From JBFMHP01 sp040752855 (GTDB taxonomy: Bacteria; Pseudomonadota; Gammaproteobacteria; RBG-16-57-12), in the NCBI GenBank assembly GCA_040752855.1, contig JBFMHP010000019.1, forward strand, positions 1-64,000: a stretch of 64,000 bases of DNA, given 5' to 3'. The position numbers and the translations under genes are program-made. Positions 25,262 to 34,843 of this stretch are shown here, in pieces; within the stretch, counting starts at the first letter, position 1; each line of letters begins with the position of its first letter. The notes beneath the pieces were generated by a model that ran no database searches, was not told where the DNA came from, and was given only the letters and a program-made list of their open reading frames with translations.

Positions 25262-27247
25262 ATGGATACTGTTGATATGAACGAGGTAAGTGTAAAGAAA
25301 TACGAGAATGATCTGACGGATATATTGATTACGTTATCGCGAAATAAGAAGCGGTTGCTGGTAGTCTCAGTCGATATATTGATCATCACATTCTCGATGT
25401 CGCTATCATTCGTTATTCAGCAGGATGATGTTATTTTAGACAAATCACGTATTATCTGGTGGTTACTGATAGTGGCGCCGGTGATTGCGATTCCAGTTTT
25501 TTCCCGATTTTGCTTGTACCAAGTCGTTCACAGATTCGTTAATACACGATTTTTTGTTTCGACTATATTGGCTGTGCTATTGCATGTGCTAATTCTTGTC
25601 ATGATCAGTTCTTTGGTTATTGAAACCGAGGTGTCTCATGAAATATTTATAAATTACTTCTTGCTTAGTCTATTGCTTGTGACAGGAAGTCGGTGGATAG
25701 CAAGAGAGATCTTGCTTGAGTCTGTAAAGTCAAAAAAAATGCGCACCAATGTAGCAATTTACGGTGCCGGCGAAGCAGGGGCGGAGTTGTTGGATCTTTT
25801 AGATAAGGAATCTAGTTACAACACAGTGGCATTCATTGATGACAAAAAAGATCTACAAGGAACCGAAATATTTGGGAGAAAAATATTGGCAACAGATCAG
25901 CTACATGAGTTGATCGATAAAAATCATGTGGAACAGGTGTTGCTTGCAATACCATCTGCTACACAGTCGAGAAAGAAAGAAATTCTTACAGATTTGGAGA
26001 AGTATAAACTCACGATTATGACTGTGCCATCACTTGAGGACATTGTGTCAGGAAAATGCTCTGTGCGTGATATTAGAGAGGTGTGTGCCGAAGATCTTTT
26101 ATATAGGAGTAAAATTGACCCTGATCCAAAATTGTTATCAATGTGTATCACTGATAAATGTGTGATGGTAACTGGCGCAGGAGGCTCTATCGGGTCTGAG
26201 TTATCTAGACAGATAATCCGATTAAATCCTACCAGGCTCATTTTATTTGAATTGTCGGAGCACGCGCTCTACCAGATAGAAAGAGAGCTCCTCAGTTTAA
26301 AAAGTAAAGGAACATACGCCCTAAGAAGTGCGGATATTATCCCAATTCTTGGTACGGTTACAGACAAAGAGCGACTAAAGACGATAATGCGTACATTTAA
26401 TGTTGACACGGTATACCACGCAGCAGCATATAAACATGTGCCACTTGTGGAAACCAACCCTATCATGGGCATCATTAACAATGCCATCGGAACGTGGTCG
26501 GCTGCGTCCGCAGCGATGGAAGTGATGGTGGATACGTTTGTGCTTGTTTCTACTGATAAGGCCGTACGTCCGACCAATGTAATGGGTGCGAGTAAGAGAT
26601 TGGCTGAGCTTGCTGTGCAAGCCTTGGCAAGACATACAGTATCCCAGCCACGATATATCATAGTGCGATTTGGTAATGTGCTGGAATCATCAGGATCTGT
26701 CGTACCGTTATTTAAGGAACAAATCAAGCGCGGTGGGCCAGTAACAATCACACACCCGGAAATAATTCGTTATTTCATGACGATTCCAGAGGCGGCGCAA
26801 TTGGTAATACAAGCAGGTTCAATGGGGGATGAAGGTGATGTATTTGTGCTTGATATGGGAGAACCGGTCAAGATCATAGATCTGGCGCGCAGATTAATCA
26901 CCCTAAGCGGCTTCTCGGTTCGAGATGAATCTAGGCCAGATGGCGATATTGAAATAAAGATAACTGGGCTGCGTCCTGGGGAAAAATTGTATGAGGAGTT
27001 GCTTATAGGAGGGGACGTCACTGCGACAGAGCATCCCCAGATAATGAGATCGCATGAAGATGAGCTTCCGTATTCTGAAGTTGTAGAAATCTTGGCCAAA
27101 CTTGAAGAATACGGTGAAAAGGGAGACATTGAAGCCATAAGAAACATTTTAAAGACGGTTGTTCATGGTTATCATCCTCAATGCGACATCGCTGATCCAG
27201 TGTGGCGAAATACATGCAAACTGGAAAAGTTCGAATTATCGAACTAA
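25262..27247 (+). CDS. FlaA1/PglF/WbpM-like membrane nucleotide-sugar 4,6-dehydratase
   Basis: 661-residue protein with about four membrane helices in the first 150 residues. A regulatory Rossmann fold follows (IYGAGEAGAELL, about 167), then a catalytic SDR domain (VTGAGGSIGSELSRQ, about residue 302). STDKAVRPTNVMGASKR carries the Asp-Lys and the Met used by PglF-type enzymes in place of the classical Tyr. GLRPGEKLYEELL near the end is typical. It converts UDP-GlcNAc or a similar UDP-sugar to the 4-keto-6-deoxy form, the substrate for a DegT-type aminotransferase. A second start at 25277 is possible. Confidence 0.9.
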   Translation: MDTVDMNEVSVKKYENDLTDILITLSRNKKRLLVVSVDILIITFSMSLSFVIQQDDVILDKSRIIWWLLIVAPVIAIPVFSRFCLYQVVHRFVNTRFFVSTILAVLLHVLILVMISSLVIETEVSHEIFINYFLLSLLLVTGSRWIAREILLESVKSKKMRTNVAIYGAGEAGAELLDLLDKESSYNTVAFIDDKKDLQGTEIFGRKILATDQLHELIDKNHVEQVLLAIPSATQSRKKEILTDLEKYKLTIMTVPSLEDIVSGKCSVRDIREVCAEDLLYRSKIDPDPKLLSMCITDKCVMVTGAGGSIGSELSRQIIRLNPTRLILFELSEHALYQIERELLSLKSKGTYALRSADIIPILGTVTDKERLKTIMRTFNVDTVYHAAAYKHVPLVETNPIMGIINNAIGTWSAASAAMEVMVDTFVLVSTDKAVRPTNVMGASKRLAELAVQALARHTVSQPRYIIVRFGNVLESSGSVVPLFKEQIKRGGPVTITHPEIIRYFMTIPEAAQLVIQAGSMGDEGDVFVLDMGEPVKIIDLARRLITLSGFSVRDESRPDGDIEIKITGLRPGEKLYEELLIGGDVTATEHPQIMRSHEDELPYSEVVEILAKLEEYGEKGDIEAIRNILKTVVHGYHPQCDIADPVWRNTCKLEKFELSN

Positions 27248-27285
27248 TGATGCATGTAAATATCTGATGGCTAGATATATTCAAA

Positions 27286-28434
27286 ATGGCACGCATACTT
27301 GTATTAGGTAGTCTTGCAGATTCTTTGGTGAATTTTCGAGGCGCAATGCTTGAAGAAATGGTGTCTCGCGGTCACGAAGTATATGCCTGCGCTCCAAATG
27401 CGACACTGCGGATTAAAAGAAAACTCAGAGAAATGGGTGTCATATATCGAGACGTATTGATTGAACGTGGTGGGACAAATCCTGTTCGTGATACACGTAC
27501 GATCATTAACCTATTTATGCTTTTCAGAAATGTACAACCAGACATATTTATAGGTTATACGATAAAACCCGTCATTTATGGAAGTCTTGCAGCAAAATTG
27601 GCTGGGGTTCCAAAGATATTCTCAATGATAACTGGACTGGGAACTACATTTCTTGAATCGGCCGATAGGCAGCGTATCGCTACCTGGATAGCGATGTTTC
27701 TGTACAAATTATCGCTGCCGCTCAGTCGTCGCGTCTTTTTTCAGAATCCAGATGATTTAAATACGTTTTTGCGCAAGAAGTTTGTTAAGCATGAATCACA
27801 TACAGTTATTATAAATGGCTCAGGTATTGATGTTGAAGCGTTTAAACCGGCAGATTTTCCGGATCAAATTACCTTTTTACTAATAGCACGTCTGCTTCGA
27901 GATAAAGGTATTGTCGAGTATATAGAAGCAGCTAAAATTGTAAAACAGAAGCACCCGCACATAAGGTTTAGACTGGTTGGTTGGATTGATTCAGAAAATC
28001 CATCTTCAGTAACAGAACAAGAGCTGGATTCATGGACTAGTAATGGAACGATTGAATATCTTGGGAAGTTAGATGACGTTCGTCCTTCTATTGCAGAATC
28101 TTCGGTTTATGTTCTTCCATCGTATCGGGAGGGAACTCCACGGAGCGTATTAGAGGCAATGGCTATGGGGCGGCCGATTATCACTACCGATGTGCCCGGT
28201 TGCCGTGAAACAGTAATAAATGGTCAGAATGGAATACTGGTCCAGGCGCGTGATTCTATAGATTTGGCGAGTGCAATGAATTATTTCATTGAGCATCCAG
28301 AGGACATTATTCGTATGGGTTCAAGAAGCCGCCATATTGCAGTTGACAAGTATGATGTCCACAAAGTTAATGCTGTGATACTGGAGAATATGGATATTTT
28401 TGAGCCTGTAACAGAACGCCTAAGGCAGGCTTGA
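27286..28434 (+). CDS. Glycosyltransferase family 4 protein (PglA-like)
   Basis: 382-residue GT4 enzyme. ILVLGSLADSLVNFRGAML opens the acceptor lobe. Next comes YTIKPVIYGSLAAKLAGVPK, which is typical of PglA-type enzymes working on undecaprenyl-linked bacillosamine. The donor lobe has LLIARLLRDKGIVEYIEAA and SYREGTPRSVLEAMAMGRP (donor-binding glutamates). It lies about 40 bases behind the dehydratase in the same direction. It probably adds the second sugar of the lipid-linked glycan. The GT2 at 23242 is the alternative candidate for that step. Confidence 0.87.
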   Translation: MARILVLGSLADSLVNFRGAMLEEMVSRGHEVYACAPNATLRIKRKLREMGVIYRDVLIERGGTNPVRDTRTIINLFMLFRNVQPDIFIGYTIKPVIYGSLAAKLAGVPKIFSMITGLGTTFLESADRQRIATWIAMFLYKLSLPLSRRVFFQNPDDLNTFLRKKFVKHESHTVIINGSGIDVEAFKPADFPDQITFLLIARLLRDKGIVEYIEAAKIVKQKHPHIRFRLVGWIDSENPSSVTEQELDSWTSNGTIEYLGKLDDVRPSIAESSVYVLPSYREGTPRSVLEAMAMGRPIITTDVPGCRETVINGQNGILVQARDSIDLASAMNYFIEHPEDIIRMGSRSRHIAVDKYDVHKVNAVILENMDIFEPVTERLRQA

Positions 28435-28449
28435 CAGGCTGAAAACTGG

Positions 28450-28480
28450 CCGGTTTTTGGGACTATTAATGCGTATAATG
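28450..28480 (+). promoter_or_regulatory. Possible sigma70-type promoter of the CHASE kinase gene
   Basis: A perfect TATAAT at 28474-28479 with TG nearby upstream lies about 118 bases before the kinase start. The matching -35 region is poor. This part of the gap is where the sequence changes from the A/T-rich cluster to G/C-rich DNA. Confidence 0.3.
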
Positions 28481-28596
28481 TATATTATGTTAAATATTAT
28501 TGGCGGCCCAGCAGCGAAACTAAATCTTTGATATAAAATGCCGTATTACTAAATCAGTTAGTCCCCCCTCCCTAAACGACCGATTTATCAGAGGCC

Positions 28597-30783
28597 ATGC
28601 CGCTAGAAGTTACCATGCGACATGCGGAGTCCACCGCTTCCCGTCCGGTGGTGGATATTCTGCACAACCGATATACCGCCTGGGTTGTCCTTTTGATTTC
28701 CATTGCCATCACCATCGTGGCATGGAAGCTCTCCAGCGATTCCGCGGAACAGCGCACCCGTGAGCGATTCAAATTTCAAGTGGATGAAGCGCAGTTTGCC
28801 ATTGATAAAAGGATGACTGACTATGTGCAGGTGTTGCGTGGCGGGCTGGCGTTGTTTGAATCAGCAAAGAGTGTCGACCGTACCATGTGGCATCGTTACG
28901 TCGAAACGCTGGCTCTGAACGAATCCTATCCCGGCATTCAAGGGATCGGATTTTCCCTCTGGATCGATCCGAAGGACAAGGCGTCCGTTGAACAACGCGT
29001 GCGCGCTGAGGGATTTCCAAACTTTTCCATCAAGCCCGAGGGCGAACGGACCGTTTACAGCAGCATTATCTATCTCGAACCCTTTGATACGCGCAATCAG
29101 CGCGCCTTCGGGTTTGATATGTATTCCGAGAAGACTCGGCGTGAGGCCATGGAACGGGCGCGCGACACGGGTGAGCCGGCCATGTCCGGCAAGGTCAAGC
29201 TTATGCAAGAGACCATAACCGATATCCAACCTGGATTCCTGATCTATCTGCCCCTGTACAGCAAGCCGGTGACAATTGTGGAAGAGAGGCGCGAAAACCT
29301 GCGCGGTTTTGTTTACAGCCCATTCCGCGTGCGAGACCTGATGATGGGTATCCTGGGTTATGGCTCACCAGAGGTGGATTTCGAGATTTATGACAGCGAT
29401 ACCCTCGATCCGGAGACCTTGCTCTATGACAGCGAGGGTCACACGACAGGCGAACATGAACACGAAGGCACCTTACAAGAGATACGCAAGCTTACGATTG
29501 CCGGACACAGCTGGACGATCTCCTACACATCAACACCCGCGTTGATGTCAGCCACCGCGACCAATCAGCCGCTTTTCGTTGCCTTCGCCGGTGTTGCTAT
29601 CGATTTATTGCTCTTCTACATCATTCTTGCGCTATCGCATTTGCGGCAACGGGCCGATCGACTGGCCGAAGAGCGAATGAACGTTCTGCGCGAGCGTGAG
29701 CAACATTTCAAGATCATTGCCGATACCGCTAACGACGGCATCATAACCTGCAATCATGCTGGAGAGATCAGCTACTGCAATCGCGCCGCAGGAAAAATCT
29801 TTGGATACAGCGCGCAGCAAATGCTCGATATTCCGCTGGCGCGGCTCTTCTCTCCTGAAAAGTATCGCGAAGTGATAATAGGGGCGTTGGAGCGAAGCGC
29901 ACTTGCAGAAGGGGCTTCTGCCACCGCTTCCACCGCCCCCATCGAAATTGATGGCTACCACCTCAATGGATCAATTATTCCCTTGGAGCTATCGGTATCA
30001 AGTTGGAGTGTCGGCGAACGCCGGTACGCCACCGCAATCATGCGCGATGTCAGCGAGCGTAAGCGCATCGATCGTATGAAAACCGAATTTATTTCCACTG
30101 TCAGTCACGAATTGCGCACTCCCCTCACCGCCATTCGCGGATCACTTGGATTGGTGGCTGGTGGCCTTGTCGGCGATATCAATGAAAAAGCACGCGGCTT
30201 GCTGGAAACCGCAACTCGCAACAGCGAACGGCTCAGTCGGCTCATCAACGATATTCTCGATATGGAAAAAATGGAATCGGGGGAAATGCGGTTTAAATTA
30301 CAAAGCCACTCGACCGGCAAATTGCTGCAAGACGCCGTAGAGCACAACAATGCCGTTGCTTCCGAGGCGGGTATCAGCCTCGCCATCAGCGAATGCGATG
30401 ACGTTCTTGTCCGCATCGATAATGACCGATTCCAGCAGGTTTTGACGAATCTGATCGCCAACGCCATCAAGTTCTCTCCCGCCGGCGGTAACGTCACGCT
30501 CTCGTGCCGCAACCGCGGTACTGTCGTGCGAATCGCCGTGCAGGATCAAGGTCCGGGTATCCCGGAAGATTTTCGTAGCAGAATTTTTCAAAAGTTTGCT
30601 CAAGCCGATTCCTCCGATTCGCGTCAAAAAGGCGGCACCGGACTCGGTCTCTCCATTGTCAAGGCCATCGTCGAACGCTTTGGTGGCTCGGTGGGATTTG
30701 AATCAGCCGCCGGCGGAGGCACCCTCTTCTACTGCGACCTGCCTATCGCGGAAATCAAGAGCGTTGCACCAATCAATCGGTAA
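28597..30783 (+). CDS. CHASE-PAS sensor histidine kinase
   Basis: 728-residue membrane kinase. A first helix (about 28-45) precedes an extracytoplasmic CHASE domain (about 80-290), a second helix (about 327-350) and a PAS domain (about 370-480). The dimerisation domain has the phospho-accepting histidine H504 in STVSHELRTPL. The ATPase domain has LTNLIANAIKFSP, DQGPGIP and GTGLGLSIVK. CHASE domains sense small extracellular ligands. No regulator gene is adjacent on this strand, so its partner may be the OmpR-type protein at 34844-35533 or lie elsewhere. The last 11 bases overlap, tail to tail, the end of the CHASE2 kinase gene. Confidence 0.92.
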   Translation: MPLEVTMRHAESTASRPVVDILHNRYTAWVVLLISIAITIVAWKLSSDSAEQRTRERFKFQVDEAQFAIDKRMTDYVQVLRGGLALFESAKSVDRTMWHRYVETLALNESYPGIQGIGFSLWIDPKDKASVEQRVRAEGFPNFSIKPEGERTVYSSIIYLEPFDTRNQRAFGFDMYSEKTRREAMERARDTGEPAMSGKVKLMQETITDIQPGFLIYLPLYSKPVTIVEERRENLRGFVYSPFRVRDLMMGILGYGSPEVDFEIYDSDTLDPETLLYDSEGHTTGEHEHEGTLQEIRKLTIAGHSWTISYTSTPALMSATATNQPLFVAFAGVAIDLLLFYIILALSHLRQRADRLAEERMNVLREREQHFKIIADTANDGIITCNHAGEISYCNRAAGKIFGYSAQQMLDIPLARLFSPEKYREVIIGALERSALAEGASATASTAPIEIDGYHLNGSIIPLELSVSSWSVGERRYATAIMRDVSERKRIDRMKTEFISTVSHELRTPLTAIRGSLGLVAGGLVGDINEKARGLLETATRNSERLSRLINDILDMEKMESGEMRFKLQSHSTGKLLQDAVEHNNAVASEAGISLAISECDDVLVRIDNDRFQQVLTNLIANAIKFSPAGGNVTLSCRNRGTVVRIAVQDQGPGIPEDFRSRIFQKFAQADSSDSRQKGGTGLGLSIVKAIVERFGGSVGFESAAGGGTLFYCDLPIAEIKSVAPINR

Positions 30784-33403
30784 CCCGCGCGAATGACAGA
30801 TAAAACGATGTCCCCTGGCCGGGCGCGCTCTCCAGCTTGATTTCCGCTCCGTGTTTATCCATGACCGCCTTGACGAACGCCAAGCCGAGGCCAAAGCCTT
30901 TCGCTGCCTGGTGCGCTTGAGTCTTGACGCGATGGAAGCGTTGGAAGATGACGGGTATGTCCTCTGCGGGGATGCCGTAGCCATGATCGCGGATATGGCA
31001 CTGGATAGTCTCTCCCATTTCGGTAAGCGCGATATCGACGGCGGTATCGGCCGGACTGTATTTCACCGCATTGTTAATGAGATTGACCAAGGCGCGCTCC
31101 AGGAGCTGCAAATCGGCTCGGATCAGATACTCACGCTCGGCGTCGCAATCCAATTTAATCTTGATGCGTTTTTCTTCGGCAAATGACCAGACTTGGCTGA
31201 TCGCACTTTCGACCACCATGCTTAAGTCCAGCACGCGAGGCGCAAAATCATCTCCGCTTTCCACCTGCATGATCTGCACGAATCTTTCGGCCAGTGTCAC
31301 GGTGGTGTTGGCGTATTTATCGAAACGGTCGAGCATCTCCGGGAGCGGCATTTCCTTGCGATGCTCCCGTATCAGGTGGATCATCGCCAGCATCGAGACC
31401 AGGGGTGAGCGCAAGTCATGGGATAGAAACCCGATCGCCTCGGCACGGCGTCGTTCGCTTTCGCGCAGCGGTGTGATATTCGTCAAATTGATGATCAGGC
31501 CGCCGCCAGTGTGCTGGTGATCCACAACCGGCGCCATCTGTATCAGCAGATCCATGCCGTTATGGTGGCGGGTGTTGAATTGCACCGGTTCGCCTTTCAA
31601 TAGCGATTGCTTGAACAGATGCTCCCAGCTGACCGCCTGTTCGACGGTCAAAACCTGCGTGAGCGCATTGAATTGGAGCCCGATGAGTTGTTCGCCATCC
31701 GGCAGGTTGAGCAGATATTGGGCCGCGTGATCATTGGCGAGGATGATCTTGCCCAAATTGTTGATCACGATGACGCCATCGGCCATGTTCGCCAGGTTGT
31801 CATGCACGAAACTGCGCATTGCCCGCATTCTGCTACTGGCCTGCTGCACTTTCACGATGCGTGTTCTGAGAAATTCACCGTGAGTGGCGACGGTTTTATC
31901 CTCTTGCCGCAGATGTTCTTGCAGCAAAGGGAGCAATAGGCTCTCCAATGCACCGTCGGGACGGTGGTCTTTGCCGAGGTTCACATAGAGTACATAGGCG
32001 GCGTCGAATGTTACCAACTGCTTGCAGTGCAGGGTGCCGCCGCATGGCTGCCAGTTTTCTGATGCCCTCGGCGCAGACGGCACCTCGACCGATCCCCATT
32101 GATCAATGACGGCGTTATTCTGCGTGCACAGTGCCCAGCCGTTGATCGGCAGCAGCGTCTTCAGGAAGTCCATCCCCTGCCCCTTGTCCGCACCCAGCTC
32201 GGAGGGCAACACCCCGGGTTCGCGGGAAAGGGTTTCCAATTCCTCATTCAGATATTTGAGCGTGTATTCAAGACGGCGCCAACTCCAGAGCGGATAGGCG
32301 GCCAGCAACGGGATTACCACGGCCGACGGCGAGTACCAGACGAGGGATGTCTGCAACAAGGCGATGCTGATGACGAATGCGGCCAGGATCAGACCTGCGG
32401 ACGCAAGCAGCGCGTTGCGCGGTGTGAGCTGTGGGAAAATGACAAACGGCAGGATGATGAGAATGCTGTTGATCAGCAACTTCCAACCCGCAGCGATCTC
32501 GGTGATGGCGAGGCCGCTGCGGACGGCATCCAGGATGTTGGCGTTGATCTCAACGCCGGGCATAGGATGGCTGAGGCCCGAGACCGGTGTCGGCAGCGAA
32601 TCGCCCAATCCGGGCACGGTCACCCCCACCAGCACGATTTTGTCGCGAAAGGTATCGGCGGCGAAATCGCCGCTCAGCACCCTGTGGTAGGAGATGCGTT
32701 GAAAATGGCCTGGCGGTCCGGCGTAAGGGATGATCAAGCGATGGTCGCGCACCCAGGTGGACATGCCGGCGCTCTGCTGCGGATTGCGCTCGCCTGGAAG
32801 TTCCCGCCATTGCTGTGGCTCGAGATAATGCAGGATGGCGATGCTGAGATTCGGCCAATACGGGCTGCCCAGCCCTTCCTGAAGATACACGCTGCGTGCG
32901 ATGCCGTCATGATCGAGTTGGACATGGACATGCCCCAATCCGGCGGCGCCATCGGCGAGCGCGGGAAGCGGCAGCGCCTCGTAGGGCAATCCGCCGCTTC
33001 TGCTCTGCTCCATGTAGACCGGGAGGATCACGCGTCCGCTGCGCCGGATGGCCGCGGCCAGCGCCTGGTCTGCGGTGGGATTGTCGGTCTCGGGTTCGGA
33101 AAAAATGATATCGAGCGCGATGGCGCGCGCGCCAGCCTCGGTGAGCTGGTCGATCAACTGCGCATGCCGGCTGCGCGTCCACGGCCATTGACCGAGCTCC
33201 GCCAGGCTGGAGGCATCGATTTCAACGATGACCACATCGTCGGGCGCGGGCCGCGCCCAGGTGTGCTGCTGGGCATCGAACAGCACCTGATCCAGCCGCC
33301 ACAATATCTCGCTGCTCGCAAGCAAATAAGTGACGATGAGCAGCGTGACGGCGAGGATGATTCGATCTGATAAGGCGAAATACTGCCATTTGTTTCTTGT
33401 CAT
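30773..33403 (-). CDS. CHASE2-PAS sensor histidine kinase
   Basis: 876-residue membrane kinase. It begins with a signal-anchor helix (about 11-30) and a CHASE2 domain (about 35-300; VVIVEIDASSLAELGQWPW and AIALDIIFSEPE are typical). Three membrane helices (about 305-375) and a PAS-like domain (about 530-640) follow. The histidine box SHDLRSPL has its His near residue 662. The ATPase domain has LVNLINNAVKYSP, DHGYGIP and GFGLGLAFVK. Its start overlaps the stop of the LysM-FecR gene by four bases (ATGA), so the two are translationally coupled. It is the likely partner of the upstream OmpR-type regulator. Confidence 0.92.
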   Translation of the reverse strand: MTRNKWQYFALSDRIILAVTLLIVTYLLASSEILWRLDQVLFDAQQHTWARPAPDDVVIVEIDASSLAELGQWPWTRSRHAQLIDQLTEAGARAIALDIIFSEPETDNPTADQALAAAIRRSGRVILPVYMEQSRSGGLPYEALPLPALADGAAGLGHVHVQLDHDGIARSVYLQEGLGSPYWPNLSIAILHYLEPQQWRELPGERNPQQSAGMSTWVRDHRLIIPYAGPPGHFQRISYHRVLSGDFAADTFRDKIVLVGVTVPGLGDSLPTPVSGLSHPMPGVEINANILDAVRSGLAITEIAAGWKLLINSILIILPFVIFPQLTPRNALLASAGLILAAFVISIALLQTSLVWYSPSAVVIPLLAAYPLWSWRRLEYTLKYLNEELETLSREPGVLPSELGADKGQGMDFLKTLLPINGWALCTQNNAVIDQWGSVEVPSAPRASENWQPCGGTLHCKQLVTFDAAYVLYVNLGKDHRPDGALESLLLPLLQEHLRQEDKTVATHGEFLRTRIVKVQQASSRMRAMRSFVHDNLANMADGVIVINNLGKIILANDHAAQYLLNLPDGEQLIGLQFNALTQVLTVEQAVSWEHLFKQSLLKGEPVQFNTRHHNGMDLLIQMAPVVDHQHTGGGLIINLTNITPLRESERRRAEAIGFLSHDLRSPLVSMLAMIHLIREHRKEMPLPEMLDRFDKYANTTVTLAERFVQIMQVESGDDFAPRVLDLSMVVESAISQVWSFAEEKRIKIKLDCDAEREYLIRADLQLLERALVNLINNAVKYSPADTAVDIALTEMGETIQCHIRDHGYGIPAEDIPVIFQRFHRVKTQAHQAAKGFGLGLAFVKAVMDKHGAEIKLESAPGQGTSFYLSFARVTD

Positions 33404-34752
33404 AACATGAAGAGCAGCGGGATCAGGAAGCCGAAGACGGTCCAGCTCGGGAAATACACCATGAAGCGATCCGGTCCGCTGTATTGGCTGACCTCGCCCT
33501 GGTCATCGAAGGCCTGCACGCGATAATAGTACTCTCCCGGCCCGGGCGCCGGCATCAGCACATGATCTGCGTCAACAACCGCCTCGCCGATGAGTTTGGA
33601 GAAGCCCTCATCCTCGGCCACGTGCACGCGGTAATGCGTTCCCGGCGTCGTGGATTGCCAGCGCAACAGCAAGGTATCGTGGGTGATCTGGGGCGCGAGG
33701 ACATTGGGTGTGGCGAGGCGATAGTTGGGTGGCGCGGCCACGTCGAAGTGAGCGATGGCATCGGCGCCTTCCAGCCCGATCTCGTCGATGGCGCGGATGC
33801 GGCAGGCGTATTTGCCCGGCTCGAGGGCCGTGAGTTGCAGGGCCGGCTCGCTGGTCACCACGTCCTGCAATATGGCGGAAAATGCCTCCGATTCGGCCAC
33901 TTGAATGCGATAGCGGCTCGCGCCCGAGACCGCCGGCCAGGCGAGGGTGACGGCATCGCGCGGATATTCTGCGCTCAACTTGCTGAGATCGGGGGCCGGC
34001 AACAATGGGCGCGGTGGCAGCGGGGCCTTGCCTTGTTCGGCCAGCGTCCCGTAGCCTGCCGGCAGTTCCACAGTGGCCTGATTACCCTCGACATCGACGC
34101 GCCCTTCCAGCACCTCGGAGCGCATCACCGCCCGCTCCTCCTCCGCGCTGACACGGAATCGGGTGCCGCGCACGGCGGCGATGGCCGCCGGCGTGATGAT
34201 CATGAAGCGCGTGTTGTCGCGCCGCTTTTCCACCCGGCTGTCGACGCGGCCGTGATGCAACCGCACCGAGGTGTCGATCATCCCGCCCTCGCCGAATGAT
34301 GAGACGCTGTCGAGGGAGACGACGCTGTTGGACTGAATCAGCAAGGTGGACTCATCGGCAAAGCGCAGCGTGACGCTCCCATTGGTCCCGGTGCGAATGA
34401 CTTCGCCACTGACCAGCTTGTCACCTTCCTGCGCCTGGCGGCGCTTGCCGGCGGCATCGACCACCTCCACCGAGCCGGAAAGGCGCGCGACAATGGCAGG
34501 CTGCGGGGGATTTTTCAGCCACTCGACCCGGATCCGCAGGCGCGTGCCGGGCTTGATCTGCTTGGGGTCGGTGATGTTATTGTGCGTTTGCACCCGGGGC
34601 CAATATGCAATCCCCTTGAGATAATTGTTGCTGATGCTCCAGAGACTATCGCCCGGGCGCACGGTGTAGATCCATTCCTCGGCCCAGACCGATGACGAGG
34701 CAAACAGCAGCAGGCTAAGGAGCAGGAGGCGGGGCCAGCGGCGGGTCGTCAT
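33400..34752 (-). CDS. Periplasmic LysM-FecR-fibronectin-like protein
   Basis: 450-residue exported protein. A signal peptide ends near VWA at residue 24. A LysM module (YTVRPGDSLWSISNNYL, about 29-75) binds peptidoglycan-type glycans. A FecR domain (about 95-220, with VRTGTNGSVTLRFADESTLLI-like strands and AAVRGTRFRV) follows, then two fibronectin-III-like repeats (about 245-430; each has ASRYRIQVAE or THYRVHVAE). A final hydrophobic segment (FGFLIPLLFML) could anchor the C-terminus. FecR domains often work with signal transduction, and FecR-CHASE2 neighbours are a known pairing. It probably presents a cell-wall or envelope signal to the CHASE2 kinase. Confidence 0.85.
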   Translation of the reverse strand: MTTRRWPRLLLLSLLLFASSSVWAEEWIYTVRPGDSLWSISNNYLKGIAYWPRVQTHNNITDPKQIKPGTRLRIRVEWLKNPPQPAIVARLSGSVEVVDAAGKRRQAQEGDKLVSGEVIRTGTNGSVTLRFADESTLLIQSNSVVSLDSVSSFGEGGMIDTSVRLHHGRVDSRVEKRRDNTRFMIITPAAIAAVRGTRFRVSAEEERAVMRSEVLEGRVDVEGNQATVELPAGYGTLAEQGKAPLPPRPLLPAPDLSKLSAEYPRDAVTLAWPAVSGASRYRIQVAESEAFSAILQDVVTSEPALQLTALEPGKYACRIRAIDEIGLEGADAIAHFDVAAPPNYRLATPNVLAPQITHDTLLLRWQSTTPGTHYRVHVAEDEGFSKLIGEAVVDADHVLMPAPGPGEYYYRVQAFDDQGEVSQYSGPDRFMVYFPSWTVFGFLIPLLFML

Positions 34753-34843
34753 TCTCTCTTCCCCCTAAGCATAGAGTGCGTGGTTGATTGTTGGATAAAT
34801 TTTAATTCTTGCCGGGTGGATCTAAATGTAACCAAGTGTAAAT

